NCBI GenBank assembly: GCA_947378425.1
Contig: CANCJV010000010.1
Span: 1-64,000 of the forward strand
Length of the DNA: 64,000 nucleotides
Direction of reading: 5' to 3'
Origin: Synechococcaceae cyanobacterium
Lineage (GTDB): Bacteria; Cyanobacteriota; Cyanobacteriia; PCC-6307; Cyanobiaceae
Below, piece after piece: positions 1 to 8,611 of this stretch. The notes below the pieces were generated by a model. That model had not been told where the DNA came from, ran no database searches, and saw only the letters and a program-made list of their open reading frames with translations. The translations under genes were made by a program, and so were the position numbers. Within the stretch, counting starts at the first letter, position 1. Each line of letters starts with the position of its first letter.

Positions 1-96
1 GAAGTGATGCACGAGCGCAACGCTCACAACTTCCCCCTCGATCTGGCTGCCGCCACCGCCACCCCCGTGGCGCTGACTGCTCCCGCCATCGGCTGA
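1..96 (+). CDS. psbA: Photosystem II D1 protein, C-terminal end (partial)
   Basis: The first 31 codons, in frame from base 1, read [15 protein letters not shown] and so on, ending APAIG then TGA. This is the highly conserved D1 C-terminus. In D1 the His and Glu of HERNAH and the last residues before the processing site help bind the Mn4CaO5 water-oxidising cluster, and the short tail after the conserved Ala is removed by the CtpA protease. Only the tail is in the window, so the copy and isoform (D1:1 or D1:2) cannot be told. A strong terminator follows 52 bases downstream. Confidence 0.97.
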   Translation, partial: EVMHERNAHNFPLDLAAATATPVALTAPAIG

Positions 97-147
97 CCAG
101 CTTCGCTGGTTGCACATTCTGGAATCCCCCACCAGCTACGGCTGGAG

Positions 148-174
148 AAGCCCCCTCTCCCGAGGGGGCTTTTT
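148..174 (+). terminator. Rho-independent terminator of psbA
   Basis: The arms AAGCCCCCTC and GAGGGGGCTT form a perfect 10-bp GC-rich stem with a 4-base loop, followed directly by a T run. It lies 52 bases after the psbA stop. Two smaller hairpins (near 98-110 and 132-145) precede it. Confidence 0.9.
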
Positions 175-1617
175 GTTGGGCGAGCACAAGCATCAGTGCC
201 GCAACCGGATCGGTCTAAAGAAAGAAAGGGCCCAACGTTTCAGTTTGTTTCATCGACAATGTGGTAGGACTCGCGCTCATCATCGGAACAACAAAGATCG
301 CTGTAATAACGCTCCAGAACCATATGAGCCTTGTCATAGCTTGAAAATGACTGCCCCGCAATGGCATCGCTGTTGCCGTCATCCCTGATGATTCGGTATC
401 TGGTCATCACTTCCTCTGCAGCAATCGCGACGGAAGGAGGCTACCTTGCGCGCAGGCCAAGCGCCAGCCTGCCGACCTGCCGGGGGCCGGTTTCACGAGG
501 GGGTATCCAGCCCAGCATGCTGAAGCCAGGCTATTTCAGCCACCAGTGCCGGTCACCGAGGCCAGGCTGGACCTAACTTACCTCCAACAATGCCGGCTAA
601 AAAAGAGACAGAGAATCTAATTCATCAGCGGCCAACAGAATCAGACCAGAAACCATCTCGGCGATTCAACCCCAGGGACTGAGCATGTCAACACCAAGCG
701 CTGAGCCTTTCGGTGAGGAGGCGTCGCAGGGCAGGCGAAGCAGGAGAGGAACAGATCCTCCCGCCTCGCCACTGGTGAATCCAACAATGGATGTTCGGCA
801 ACAGCTACCCTACCGAACGTCATGCCAGCTAGGAAGCCTTAGTTTGTGATTGAGAGGAAGCCAAGTAGTCAATCCGTCCCTCCCCCTTTGACATAGTGTG
901 GAAAGAGTTCAACAGCCAATGCGTAAATCGGAGATGCGCCGAATGAGCGTCAAGCCCAACATGACCACGGCGCTTCAGCGAGAGCGTCAACTCGTAGTTA
1001 CAAGGGACCATCTGCCAGATCTGCCTCTGATTTATTGAAATCCAAGGCAGATATACCAAGGGAACAGTCACAGTTGAGGTCGACAGGCCATTCCTACATT
1101 CCCGTGTCATGCGCAGCCAGCCCCTCTGCTTCACCAACCGGGCCGCCTCCTGCACCTCCTCGATGCAGCACTGGTCACGGCGCCACTGCTGTGCAGAAGC
1201 CTTCGGCTAGGCGATGTCCTGGCTGTGGGCCCTCAGCAGATAACCCTTCAGCGTCTCCGGGGTTTCAATGTTCACGAACAGCCCAGCAACCCTCTGGCAT
1301 CGAGGTGTCTTTTTGAGCCGGAAATCAGCTCTTGGCTATGGGAAACCGACCCTTGGGCTGTAGGCAGACTTTTTTGAGCCACTTCTGCTGCATCGTCAGC
1401 CTGCTGATCTGCTGGAAAAGCTCCTTTGAAGAAGACTATGCCTAAGCTGAAAGTCTGTTTCAGGAGCGATGCCCCGCACCCAAGGGGTAACGATGGAACC
1501 CATACCAAAACCAAGCAACCTCAGCTGGCCTCTCCCTGCCGCTGCACGGACTGGTTATCTCTGCTACTGCCATCAGTTGCTGTCACCCAACCCACTCCCC
1601 CAGCCCACAAGTAGACC
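175..1617. other. Gene-poor stretch downstream of psbA
   Basis: No open frame here has a convincing protein signature on either strand. The only coding-like trace is the small broken reading at 1083-1275 on the minus strand, listed separately. The rest may be decayed DNA. Confidence 0.5.
1083..1275 (-). pseudogene. Possible relic of a small cyanobacterial hypothetical gene
   Basis: From a GTG at 1275 the minus strand reads VNIETPETLKGYLLRAHSQD, then IA and a TAG at 1207-1209. The same frame then continues with a helical, charged reading containing EEVQEAARLVKQRGWLR. It looks like one small protein interrupted by a stop, but I cannot name the family. Composition and helicity are the only support, so this is a weak call. 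Confidence 0.22.
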
Positions 1618-1971
1618 GTGTCCAAGACCAGTCCCGTCCTTGTTATCCTCCTTGAGAACAGTGATCCTGCAGAGCTGGCACGCCTGCAATTGACGTACCA
1701 AGTGAGCAGCATGCTGGAACCCAGGATCGCCATTCTCGAAGTCGGCGACGTCGATTTAGCGGTACTTGCTGAGCGACAGGGACTTGAGGGTGTCTACTCG
1801 GACACCATCCCACCTGAGGTTCTCAGCCGGCTTCATCCGGAGGAGCAACTGTTCGTGGAAGCCTGGAGCCTGCAAAGGACCAGCCGGCAAAAGCAGAGAC
1901 CAGGCGAAGGCCTCCCTTGGGACGCCCCGGGTTTCAAGGCACCCGCCCCCCCCTCAGGAGCGCAGCCCTGA
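1618..1971 (+). CDS. Small protein sharing a module with the neighbouring metalloprotease
   Basis: A GTG-started 117-residue protein of unknown function. Residues 1-60 look like an alpha/beta segment (VLVILLEN, RIAILEVGDVDLAVL). Residues 64-106 contain I..EVL..L..EE.L.VEA....RT...K, then a Gly-x-Trp-Asp-x-x-Gly stretch. Residues 76-118 of the metalloprotease encoded convergently at 1993-4140 show the same pattern: I..AVL..L..TE.L.VEA, RRT, K, then GERWD..G. The tail is Pro-rich. The stops of the two genes are only about 20 bases apart. I infer a common origin of the module. A role as inhibitor, chaperone or partner of the protease is a guess. There is no signal peptide. Confidence 0.6.
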   Translation: MSKTSPVLVILLENSDPAELARLQLTYQVSSMLEPRIAILEVGDVDLAVLAERQGLEGVYSDTIPPEVLSRLHPEEQLFVEAWSLQRTSRQKQRPGEGLPWDAPGFKAPAPPSGAQP

Positions 1972-1992
1972 GGGGGGAGCATCGTGACGGAG

Positions 1993-4140
1993 CTACTTGC
2001 CCATGGACCACCAGCCGGCCCAGGCATGGCCTGGACTCCAGGCGGCTGACCAGGCCCTTCCATCCTGACCGATCATGAAGATGTCCATGAAGTCGGGACG
2101 GCGTGATACAGCCGTGACGAGGGACCCGTGTGCGGCGCGACCGCCATTGAGGTTCCACCAGCCATGCCAACCGTCCGGGGAGGCGGGCTCCCAGGCCGCC
2201 GTGTAGATGATGTTGTCAGTACCCACAACGAAGACATCCAGCTTGTTCTTGCTGCGGGAAACAGCACCGACCGGTGCGCCAGGGTTGGCCTTGCCGTTGA
2301 GGATCTGCCACCAGCCTTTCCAACCACCAGAAGTAGGACTCCACGCCGCCGTGAGAACCTTGCTGCCAGTGTCGGTGGCGAAGACATCGAGATAATCGAG
2401 ATTTCTAGAAACAGCACCCACGAAGGCACCTTGGGGGAATAGCACAGTGCCGATGCGCCACCAGCCGTGCCAGCTTGAGCCGAATGAAGGCTCCCAAGCA
2501 GCGGTGTAACAACCGCCGTCAGTCCCGATGACAAAAATATCCAGCTTGTCGGCACTCCGGGAAACTGCCGTGACGGGGGCACCGGGTCGGGCCGCACCAC
2601 CGAGGATCTGCCACCAGCCGTGCCAGCCATCGGCAAAAGCGGGTTCCCAGGCCGCGCTGAGCACACGGCCGCTGCAATCAGTGGCAAAGATATCGAGGTG
2701 GTCCTGGCTGCGTACCACGGCCTGGATCATCGCCCCCTGAGGGAATACCGCAGTGCCGATGCGCCACCATCCTCTCCAGCCCGAGGCTGGATTCCAGGCA
2801 CAAGTGTAAGCACCTCCATTGGTGCCCACCACAAACACATCAAGTTGGTCGGGCCGACGGGAGACGGCGGTTACAGGTGCACCCGGGGCTGCCCTGCCGC
2901 CGAGTAGTCCCCACCAGCCTTCCCACCAGCTGACCATGGCGGGCTCCCAGGCGGCGGTGAGAGTGTTCGAGCCTGAATCACAGACGAAGACATCAAGATG
3001 ATCCAGACTTCGGCTCACCACCTGACACATTGAGGGCTGGGAGGTGCGCATGGACGTAAGACCCCAGCCAAGGTGGCGCTTGGTTGAACCGCACATCGCC
3101 CATGTGTTGGCTCGCATGAGACAGTCGATACCGGCAGCGCCAGCACAGTTCTCACAGTTCGCGTTGGGCTCACCGAAACGACCCCAGGCACCACCACAAT
3201 TGCAGCCGCTGGATGCATATTCGTCTGGAGCCTGGAAGATATGACCACTCTCATGGGCAAAAACACGATCGATGTTGTCTGGCCCCCAGCCGTCATTGGC
3301 ATAATCCATCACAATGCGGGGCCCACCGATGGATGCATAGGCGAAATGATCGACAGGGTAGCCCTTCACAAAGAAAACACAGTAGGCCCAATTCGTATGC
3401 AGTGTCGATCGAATTGAATTCACATAATCCCACACCCCATTCCAGTTAGCCTGGAATCCGAGGCCAGCCATTGCCGGATTGCGGAAACGACTCTCATTGT
3501 CAGAAGCAGCTGCATTAGGCTGTGTAGAAATACTTACATTGTGGATGTCAAATGAGAAGGAAACGCCAGCCCAGCGATTAAAATTTGCCAGCCAGGCAGC
3601 ACCGGCCTGAACCTCTGCCACCACCTTCAGCCGCTCCGCCTGGGTGAATTGGGTGGCCGCCGTAGGACCATTCACGATGACCACACCCAGAGCCACGCTG
3701 CCGATCAGAACGTCACTGGTCCCGACCGCCTGCGCGGCGCTGGCGCCTCTCATGGCAGCCTCCCTCGTCACCGGTGCTCCCGCACACCCGGTCATGTCCC
3801 AGCGTTCCCCGTCCCGGTGCCGAACAGGCTTGTATCCCGGCGTGCGACGAAGCAGCAAGGCCTCCACGCCTAACTTCTCCGTTTCGTTCAGATCCCGCAG
3901 AACTGCATCAGAGATGGCCGGAACACTCGCAGCCGCCAACTCAGGGCTACCGGCGTTCAGCTGAGCGCCCGCCCTGATCTCCACGCGATCTCCGAAGCGC
4001 AGCAGCACGCGGTTCCGCTCCAATTCAGCCTTCAGTGGTGAGAGCGCTCGCTCGCGCGGCTGTTCCTCGGGCGGAAGGGGAGCCGCGCCGGGCGCCGGAT
4101 GCACGATCAGAATTTCCTGAAATCCAAGATCGCCAGCCAT
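1993..4140 (-). CDS. Metzincin-like metalloprotease with seven-repeat propeller domain
   Basis: A 715-residue protein. Residues 76-118 carry the module shared with the small neighbour. Residues ~160-372 form the catalytic part: the zinc motif HESGH at 296-300 is followed six residues later by Asp306, the position of the third ligand in HExxHxxGxxH/D metzincins. CLMRAN at ~340 could be the Met-turn. The usual Gly after the second His is Gln here. From ~373 to the end there are seven ~48-residue repeats with the core S(R/K)..D.LDVF......AW.P...GWW, resembling the seven-bladed PLL/tectonin-type lectin propellers. There is no obvious signal peptide, so the export route is unclear. I infer a carbohydrate- or surface-targeted protease. 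Confidence 0.8.
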   Translation of the reverse strand: MAGDLGFQEILIVHPAPGAAPLPPEEQPRERALSPLKAELERNRVLLRFGDRVEIRAGAQLNAGSPELAAASVPAISDAVLRDLNETEKLGVEALLLRRTPGYKPVRHRDGERWDMTGCAGAPVTREAAMRGASAAQAVGTSDVLIGSVALGVVIVNGPTAATQFTQAERLKVVAEVQAGAAWLANFNRWAGVSFSFDIHNVSISTQPNAAASDNESRFRNPAMAGLGFQANWNGVWDYVNSIRSTLHTNWAYCVFFVKGYPVDHFAYASIGGPRIVMDYANDGWGPDNIDRVFAHESGHIFQAPDEYASSGCNCGGAWGRFGEPNANCENCAGAAGIDCLMRANTWAMCGSTKRHLGWGLTSMRTSQPSMCQVVSRSLDHLDVFVCDSGSNTLTAAWEPAMVSWWEGWWGLLGGRAAPGAPVTAVSRRPDQLDVFVVGTNGGAYTCAWNPASGWRGWWRIGTAVFPQGAMIQAVVRSQDHLDIFATDCSGRVLSAAWEPAFADGWHGWWQILGGAARPGAPVTAVSRSADKLDIFVIGTDGGCYTAAWEPSFGSSWHGWWRIGTVLFPQGAFVGAVSRNLDYLDVFATDTGSKVLTAAWSPTSGGWKGWWQILNGKANPGAPVGAVSRSKNKLDVFVVGTDNIIYTAAWEPASPDGWHGWWNLNGGRAAHGSLVTAVSRRPDFMDIFMIGQDGRAWSAAWSPGHAWAGWWSMGK

Positions 4141-4612
4141 AACAAGCCTTCACGAGGTATAAAGCAGTCAAGGCAACCGATTCCCTTGCGTATCGATAAC
4201 ATACATAAGTTAACTAAGCTACGATCCACCAACCTGCTCCCCCCATACTCCAAAACACCAGTGCAGACTTCCAGCTCGTCCTCTCCCGGCACACCACGCA
4301 GTGTTTCAGTTTAAAATTTGCACCAGTGCGTCGCAGCGATGATCCATGCAGGTGCCTGACTAGACTGAAAGTGATGGTGATGTTTGGTGGGATACTCCTT
4401 AAGCATCGTTGTGGCAAGAGGTGGGCCATTTTGTGACCCTGATTGGAGCACGACCAGGAACACGGGTCACGACCCTCTCCCATAGGGGCGCCTTCGCGTT
4501 CAATCAGCTCATGGAAATCACCAGGAGGCTGAAATTCCGAGCGTGCAGGCCATCATCGTGGCTGTCACCGAGTCAGCCGTGGCTGAGGCCACGGACGGGC
4601 CAGGGCTGAGAG

Positions 4613-4700
4613 CCTCAACATCACGTCCCAAAAAGATTTTCAAGCAAAGTCGCAGTCGCTTTTCCGGAATCAAATTGACCGTTGTGATCCAGCAGAGCGG
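4613..4700 (-). mobile_element. Relic of IS630-type transposase C-terminus (copy 1, most decayed)
   Basis: The minus strand reads PLCWITTVNLIPEKRLRLC, then LKIF. This matches the tail seen better preserved at 32.5 kb and 26.0 kb, TADSILEK(I/L)QRLC, with many substitutions. The flanking DNA shows no open transposase frame, so only the end of the element survives. Confidence 0.5.
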
Positions 4701-4998
4701 GGCGCCTGCTGCCCGATCGGACGGGGCAACGACCTTGAGCTGGCCATGCTCTGGAACCGCTGAACTCATCGTCGCTGCAAAGCAGCGGCGGCAGCGGCCG
4801 CCCAAGCGCCACGGCATGAGTCCATCAGAAGGCTCATCAAAATATTGCTGTTGTTCAAGGGACAACGGCTGGATTTACGGAAACCGTGGGTCAAGCCAGG
4901 TCCCAGCAGGTCTTATGACGGTTGAAGCAGGCAAGTGGATCCTGCGGCGAAGCGGGTTCTGGCCTGGTTTCTGAGGTTTTCCAAGGCTTCTGGCACAG

Positions 4999-5030
4999 CC
5001 ATAAAAAAGCGAGGGGGCCAACCCTCGCCT
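4999..5030 (-). terminator. Terminator-like hairpin for minus-strand transcription
   Basis: Arms GCGAGGG (5009-5015) and CCCTCGC (5022-5028) pair perfectly around a 6-base loop. Read on the minus strand the hairpin is followed by TTTTTTAT, an excellent U-tract. The nearest minus-strand gene upstream is the GMC oxidoreductase, which ends 320 bases away. Confidence 0.7.
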
Positions 5031-5348
5031 TTGTTCTCCCTTGCCCGACCCTGTGAAAGGTCGCCCGGACATTGTGCGGAGACCGGCAGCAGCGAATTGT
5101 GGTTGTTGACACCAGTGGCGCCCTTGATGGGAAAGCGCTGACAACAGAATGGTCTGCCCCCCAGCCAGCCCTTGTGGCAGCCAGGGAGCGGCTCAGCCAT
5201 GGCCCAATCCCGCGTCTACACCTGAACACCCTCGCCCACGCCAGGCTCTGACCAGTTCCAGACAGCAACTCTCTGAGCACGGCTTGGTCTGGATCAGGGC
5301 GGCCGCCTCGACCATGGGACCGATGGCTCGGTGTCCAGATTCCGGATC

Positions 5349-7031
5349 TCAACAGCGGCCGATGTGGGCAGCGGCGGCCGCACAGGCCCGCCAGGTCACG
5401 GCCATCTCCGTCAGCGTCGGACTCTGCCAGCCGGCGCTCGGCCAGCAGGCGCCATCGGTGACCAACACATTGCGGGCTCGCCAGCAGCGATTCCAGGAAT
5501 CCACGACGCCACCCTCCTGCTCGGCCGCCATGCGGGCTCCACCCAGCTCGTGGATGTAGTACCCGGGAGGGGGGGCCTCCGGCCTGATGGCGGCGCTGCG
5601 CAGGATCCAGGGTTCCAGCAGCGGCAGCTTGAACAGCTCTTCCAGCGGCCGGATCGTGCCGCCGGCAGCGGCCACCACGGCCTGCATGCGGGCGTGCATG
5701 TGGGCCACCATGGCGCTCTCATTGTTTCCCCAGCGGCAGCTGATGTGGGGCACCGCCAGTCCCCAGTGATCGCGCACCTCGGCATCGAGGCTGATGCAAT
5801 TGTCGGCCTCGGGCAGCACTTCGCCGTGGGCGATCAGGAAACCCACTGCTTCCTGGGGACGGCGCTGCAGGAGGCGGGGCGGATCGAAGCGCTGCAGGGC
5901 GCTCCAGATGCCATAGCCGCGCCGGAAGCCCAGTCCGTCATCACCCTGCAGGTTGACCGTGTTGGGGATGAAGCAGCTGCCGGCCCCCGACAACTCAACG
6001 GGACCCTCGGGCCTGGCGATGCCGGGAATCGAAAAGAAGCGGCAGGTGGAGATGTGATCCATCAGGTACTGACCCAGGCTGCCGGAAGGGTCCACCAGGC
6101 CACCGCTCTGGCGGCCCTCCTGGGAGTTCAGCAGGATCCGCACCGACTCGATCGTCGAGGCACAGAGCACCACCAGGGGCGCCTCGACCCGCTCAAAGCG
6201 GCCGCTAAGGGTATCGATCAGAACGACAGCCTCGGCCCGATCGTCGCCGGGCTTCATCTGCAGATGGCTGACCTGGGCATTGGGCCTCAGCCTCACTCTG
6301 CCGGTGGCCAGGGCCCGGGCCAGGGTGCAGCCCTGGGCACTGGATCGGGGCCAGCTGGAGCCGTCCCCGGGCCGGGGCAGGGCAAAGCCGCGCGAATGGA
6401 TGAGGGGCAGATCCAGCTCCCTGCCGATGGCCTGGCGCAGATGGGCTTCCCCTGGGGTGAGCGGCAAGGGCGGCAGAAACTCGCCATCGGGAAGCTGGCT
6501 CAGGCCATCGGCATGGCCATGGATGCCGAGCAGGCGTTCCAGACGGCCATAGAACGGAGCCAGATCCTCACTGCCGATCGGCCAGGAGGGTCCGTGGCCG
6601 TCCCGCTCACCGGCCCGGAATTCCGAGGGCGACAACCGCAGGGTGATTCCGCCCCAGGTGAGGCTCTTGCCGCCCACCTGACGGCCGCGGGTCCATAGAA
6701 ACGGTTGATCAGCGGGCGTCGTGTAGGGATGGAACCGCTCATCGATGAACAGCTCGGGGTTGTGCTTCCAGTAGCCGGGATGGTTGGCCTGGTTCCGCTG
6801 GCGTCCGCCGGCGAGATGGGCCAGACGCCGCAGACTGTCGAGCGGTTCATTGCGGTGGGCCTGGGCAGACGTCAGCTCGGGCCCCGCCTCCAGCAGCAAC
6901 ACGCGGCAGCCTGCTTCGGCCAACACCATGGCCGCGACACTGCCGTTGGCGCCGGCTCCGACGACAACAGCATCGAATGCAGTGGAGTCGAAAGTCGTGG
7001 CGTCGATGGGGGCGCTGTCAGTCAAGGACAA
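5349..7031 (-). CDS. GMC-family flavin oxidoreductase
   Basis: A 560-residue protein, the usual GMC length. The N-terminal dinucleotide-binding motif VVVGAGANGSVAAMVLAEAG sits at ~20-40 and is followed by LLLEAGP, where FAD ribose binds. RGRQVGGKSLTWGG at ~115 matches the GMC FAD-contact loop (GR..GG.S..N/W.G). A C-terminal block with HELGGARM and VTDGACWPSAGWQSPTLTE corresponds to the conserved H-x-x-G-T-x-x-M and the final FAD segment of the family. It likely oxidises an alcohol or sugar hydroxyl; the substrate is not readable. The 5' end starts at TTG; a different start is possible. No neighbour suggests a pathway. Confidence 0.88.
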   Translation of the reverse strand: MSLTDSAPIDATTFDSTAFDAVVVGAGANGSVAAMVLAEAGCRVLLLEAGPELTSAQAHRNEPLDSLRRLAHLAGGRQRNQANHPGYWKHNPELFIDERFHPYTTPADQPFLWTRGRQVGGKSLTWGGITLRLSPSEFRAGERDGHGPSWPIGSEDLAPFYGRLERLLGIHGHADGLSQLPDGEFLPPLPLTPGEAHLRQAIGRELDLPLIHSRGFALPRPGDGSSWPRSSAQGCTLARALATGRVRLRPNAQVSHLQMKPGDDRAEAVVLIDTLSGRFERVEAPLVVLCASTIESVRILLNSQEGRQSGGLVDPSGSLGQYLMDHISTCRFFSIPGIARPEGPVELSGAGSCFIPNTVNLQGDDGLGFRRGYGIWSALQRFDPPRLLQRRPQEAVGFLIAHGEVLPEADNCISLDAEVRDHWGLAVPHISCRWGNNESAMVAHMHARMQAVVAAAGGTIRPLEELFKLPLLEPWILRSAAIRPEAPPPGYYIHELGGARMAAEQEGGVVDSWNRCWRARNVLVTDGACWPSAGWQSPTLTEMAVTWRACAAAAAHIGRC

Positions 7032-7271
7032 TCAGCCCGTGGCAGGGGCCGCCGAACCGGCCCTGATCGCGGAGTAGGGCCGTTGGTCGGAGGATCACAG
7101 CAGCGATCACCTGCAAGGAACGGCCGGAGGACTTTGGGTCGCCATGAATTGGCTGGCCGGCGGCGGGATCCGTTGGCGCTCTCTGGCACTGAGGGAACAG
7201 TTGCAGACCCGCAGCGTATCGGTTGGTCTGAATCGCCTTGTTCAGGGCTGCCCAGGCGCTGCTGCCAGGAG

Positions 7272-8389
7272 TCAGGGCTCAGCCGTGTGCAGCTGCAGGG
7301 TGCTCTTGCTGATCCCCAACTGCTCCAACCTTTGCTGAGCCTGATGCAGGAAGGCATCGGCATCGGGGCTCGGGCCGGTGCGACGCAGGAAGTGAGCCGT
7401 GAGGGCCGTGCGCGAGGTGCTCAGGCCCCAGACGTGCAACTCCTCGACCGCCACCACCCCCGGCAGATCCAGAAGGGCACGTCGCACCTTCTCCAGGGCG
7501 ATGTGGCTGGGCGCGGCATCGAGATTGACGGCCATGGCCTCCCGCAGCAGACCCCAGGCACCGGCCATCACCACCAGTCCGACGGCGAGAGCGGTGAGAG
7601 CGTCGAGCCAGAGCCAGCCGGTCACCGCCACCAGCAGGGCACTGATGAGCACCGCCACCGAGACCGCCGCATCGGTGAGCAGATGAAAAACAGCGGCCCG
7701 CTGATTGAGGTCGTGATGGTGCTGATGGCCGAACAGCCGGGCCGAAACGAGGTTGATGACGATGCCGGCGGCAGCGGCCCAGGCCACAGGCATCGCCACC
7801 ATGGGGACCGGCTGGAGCAAGCGCTGAATCGCCTCGACCACCACCACCGAGCCGGCGGCGAAGGTGAGCAGTCCATTCAGCATCGAGGCCATCAGGGTGC
7901 TGAGGCCATAGCCATAGGTGAAGCGGCCGGAGGCGGGCCTGTGGCTGAGCTTTTCGGCGCCCCAGCCCAGGCTCAGCCCGACCACATCGCCAAGGTTGTG
8001 AAGTGCATCACCGATCAGGGCCAGGGAGCCAAAGCCGATGCCGATCGCCAGTTGCAGCACGGTGAGGATGCTGTTGAGCAGCGCACTTCAGCGGAAGGCC
8101 TTCGTGGCGCTGCTGCGGTGGCCGTGATGGTGACCCTGGCTGTGGTGATGGGCATCGCTGGTGCTGGGACCATGGCCGTGCTGGTGACCTTCCCTGCGCT
8201 GGTGACCGCGGTCCTGATCGGGTGGCGATCGGGGTTCTCCTCATGCACCAGAGGTTGAGGCTCATGCAGCGATTCATCACCGGTCAGGATCTTGAGTTCG
8301 CGCTCAAGGGACTGACCATGAGCCGGTTGTGCCTGGCCAGGCCCGGCTGTCGGAGGACCATCGGCAGCGGGATCGTCTTCAGCAGCCAT
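7272..8389 (-). pseudogene. Cation diffusion facilitator (zinc/cobalt efflux) gene, broken by frameshift and TGA
   Basis: The intact part (8060-7272, 262 residues) has the CDF signature: Asp-x-x-x-Asp pairs in GDALHNLGDVVG and HLLTDAAVS, several membrane helices and a C-terminal cytoplasmic domain (DLPGVVAVEELHVWGLS). Upstream of it the same frame continues through TGA (8088-8090) into KAFR and a His-rich stretch (HHHSQGHHHGH, HQHGHG). The family normally has Trp at the stop position (KAFRWS), so TGG to TGA is likely. The His-rich frame and the N-terminal frame starting at ATG 8389 are offset by one shift near 8220. A shortened protein from GTG 8060 is conceivable but would lack most of helix 1. 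Confidence 0.8.
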
Positions 8390-8392
8390 CGA

Positions 8393-8584
8393 TCAGGCCT
8401 CAGGGTTGGCCTGGAGGTAGGCCGCGATCATCTCCTCCATGCCCTGCTGGGTGCGGCCATGGGGCCGCAGGCCTTTGGAGGCCCAGATTCGGTCGAGCTG
8501 CAACCTCAGCTCCTCGGAAATCCAGCAAGAGAGCACCACCTTGCCTTCCCGACTGGATGTGCACCTGCGCCCTGCTGCCGCCAT
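8393..8584 (-). CDS. Small ribbon-helix-helix-like protein upstream of the CDF gene
   Basis: A 63-residue protein with the RHH/CopG layout: a beta strand (KVVLSCWIS) then two helices (EELRLQLDRIWASKGL, GRTQQGMEEMIAAYLQ). It ends 4 bases before the CDF start, so the two form one operon, and it may regulate metal efflux. A palindrome and direct repeat sit 10-27 bases upstream of its start (8594-8611). The metal link is inferred from context only. Confidence 0.65.
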   Translation of the reverse strand: MAAAGRRCTSSREGKVVLSCWISEELRLQLDRIWASKGLRPHGRTQQGMEEMIAAYLQANPEA

Positions 8585-8593
8585 GAACCTGAA

Positions 8594-8611
8594 AATGTGT
8601 GAATGTGCACA
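8594..8611. promoter_or_regulatory. Possible operator: tandem AATGTG repeats ending in a TGTGCACA palindrome
   Basis: AATGTGTG (8594-8601) is followed head to tail by AATGTGCA (8602-8609), and TGTGCACA (8604-8611) is a perfect 8-bp palindrome. It lies just upstream of the RHH gene start. RHH regulators bind short tandem or inverted repeats, so autoregulation is plausible. Confidence 0.4.

Larger units (their letters stand above)
4141..5348. other. Gene-poor stretch
   Basis: No convincing gene on either strand. It contains a relic of an IS630-type transposase end (4613-4700) and a terminator-like hairpin (4999-5030), both listed separately. Confidence 0.5.

Noticed and set aside
5331-6698. 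Long plus-strand open frame (455 codons)
   Set aside because: It is exactly antisense to the GMC oxidoreductase, is Gly/Gln/His-rich and lacks any motif; it is a GC-driven shadow.
6705-8258. Long plus-strand open frame (517 codons)
   Set aside because: Antisense to the end of the GMC gene and the CDF gene; composition typical of a shadow reading.
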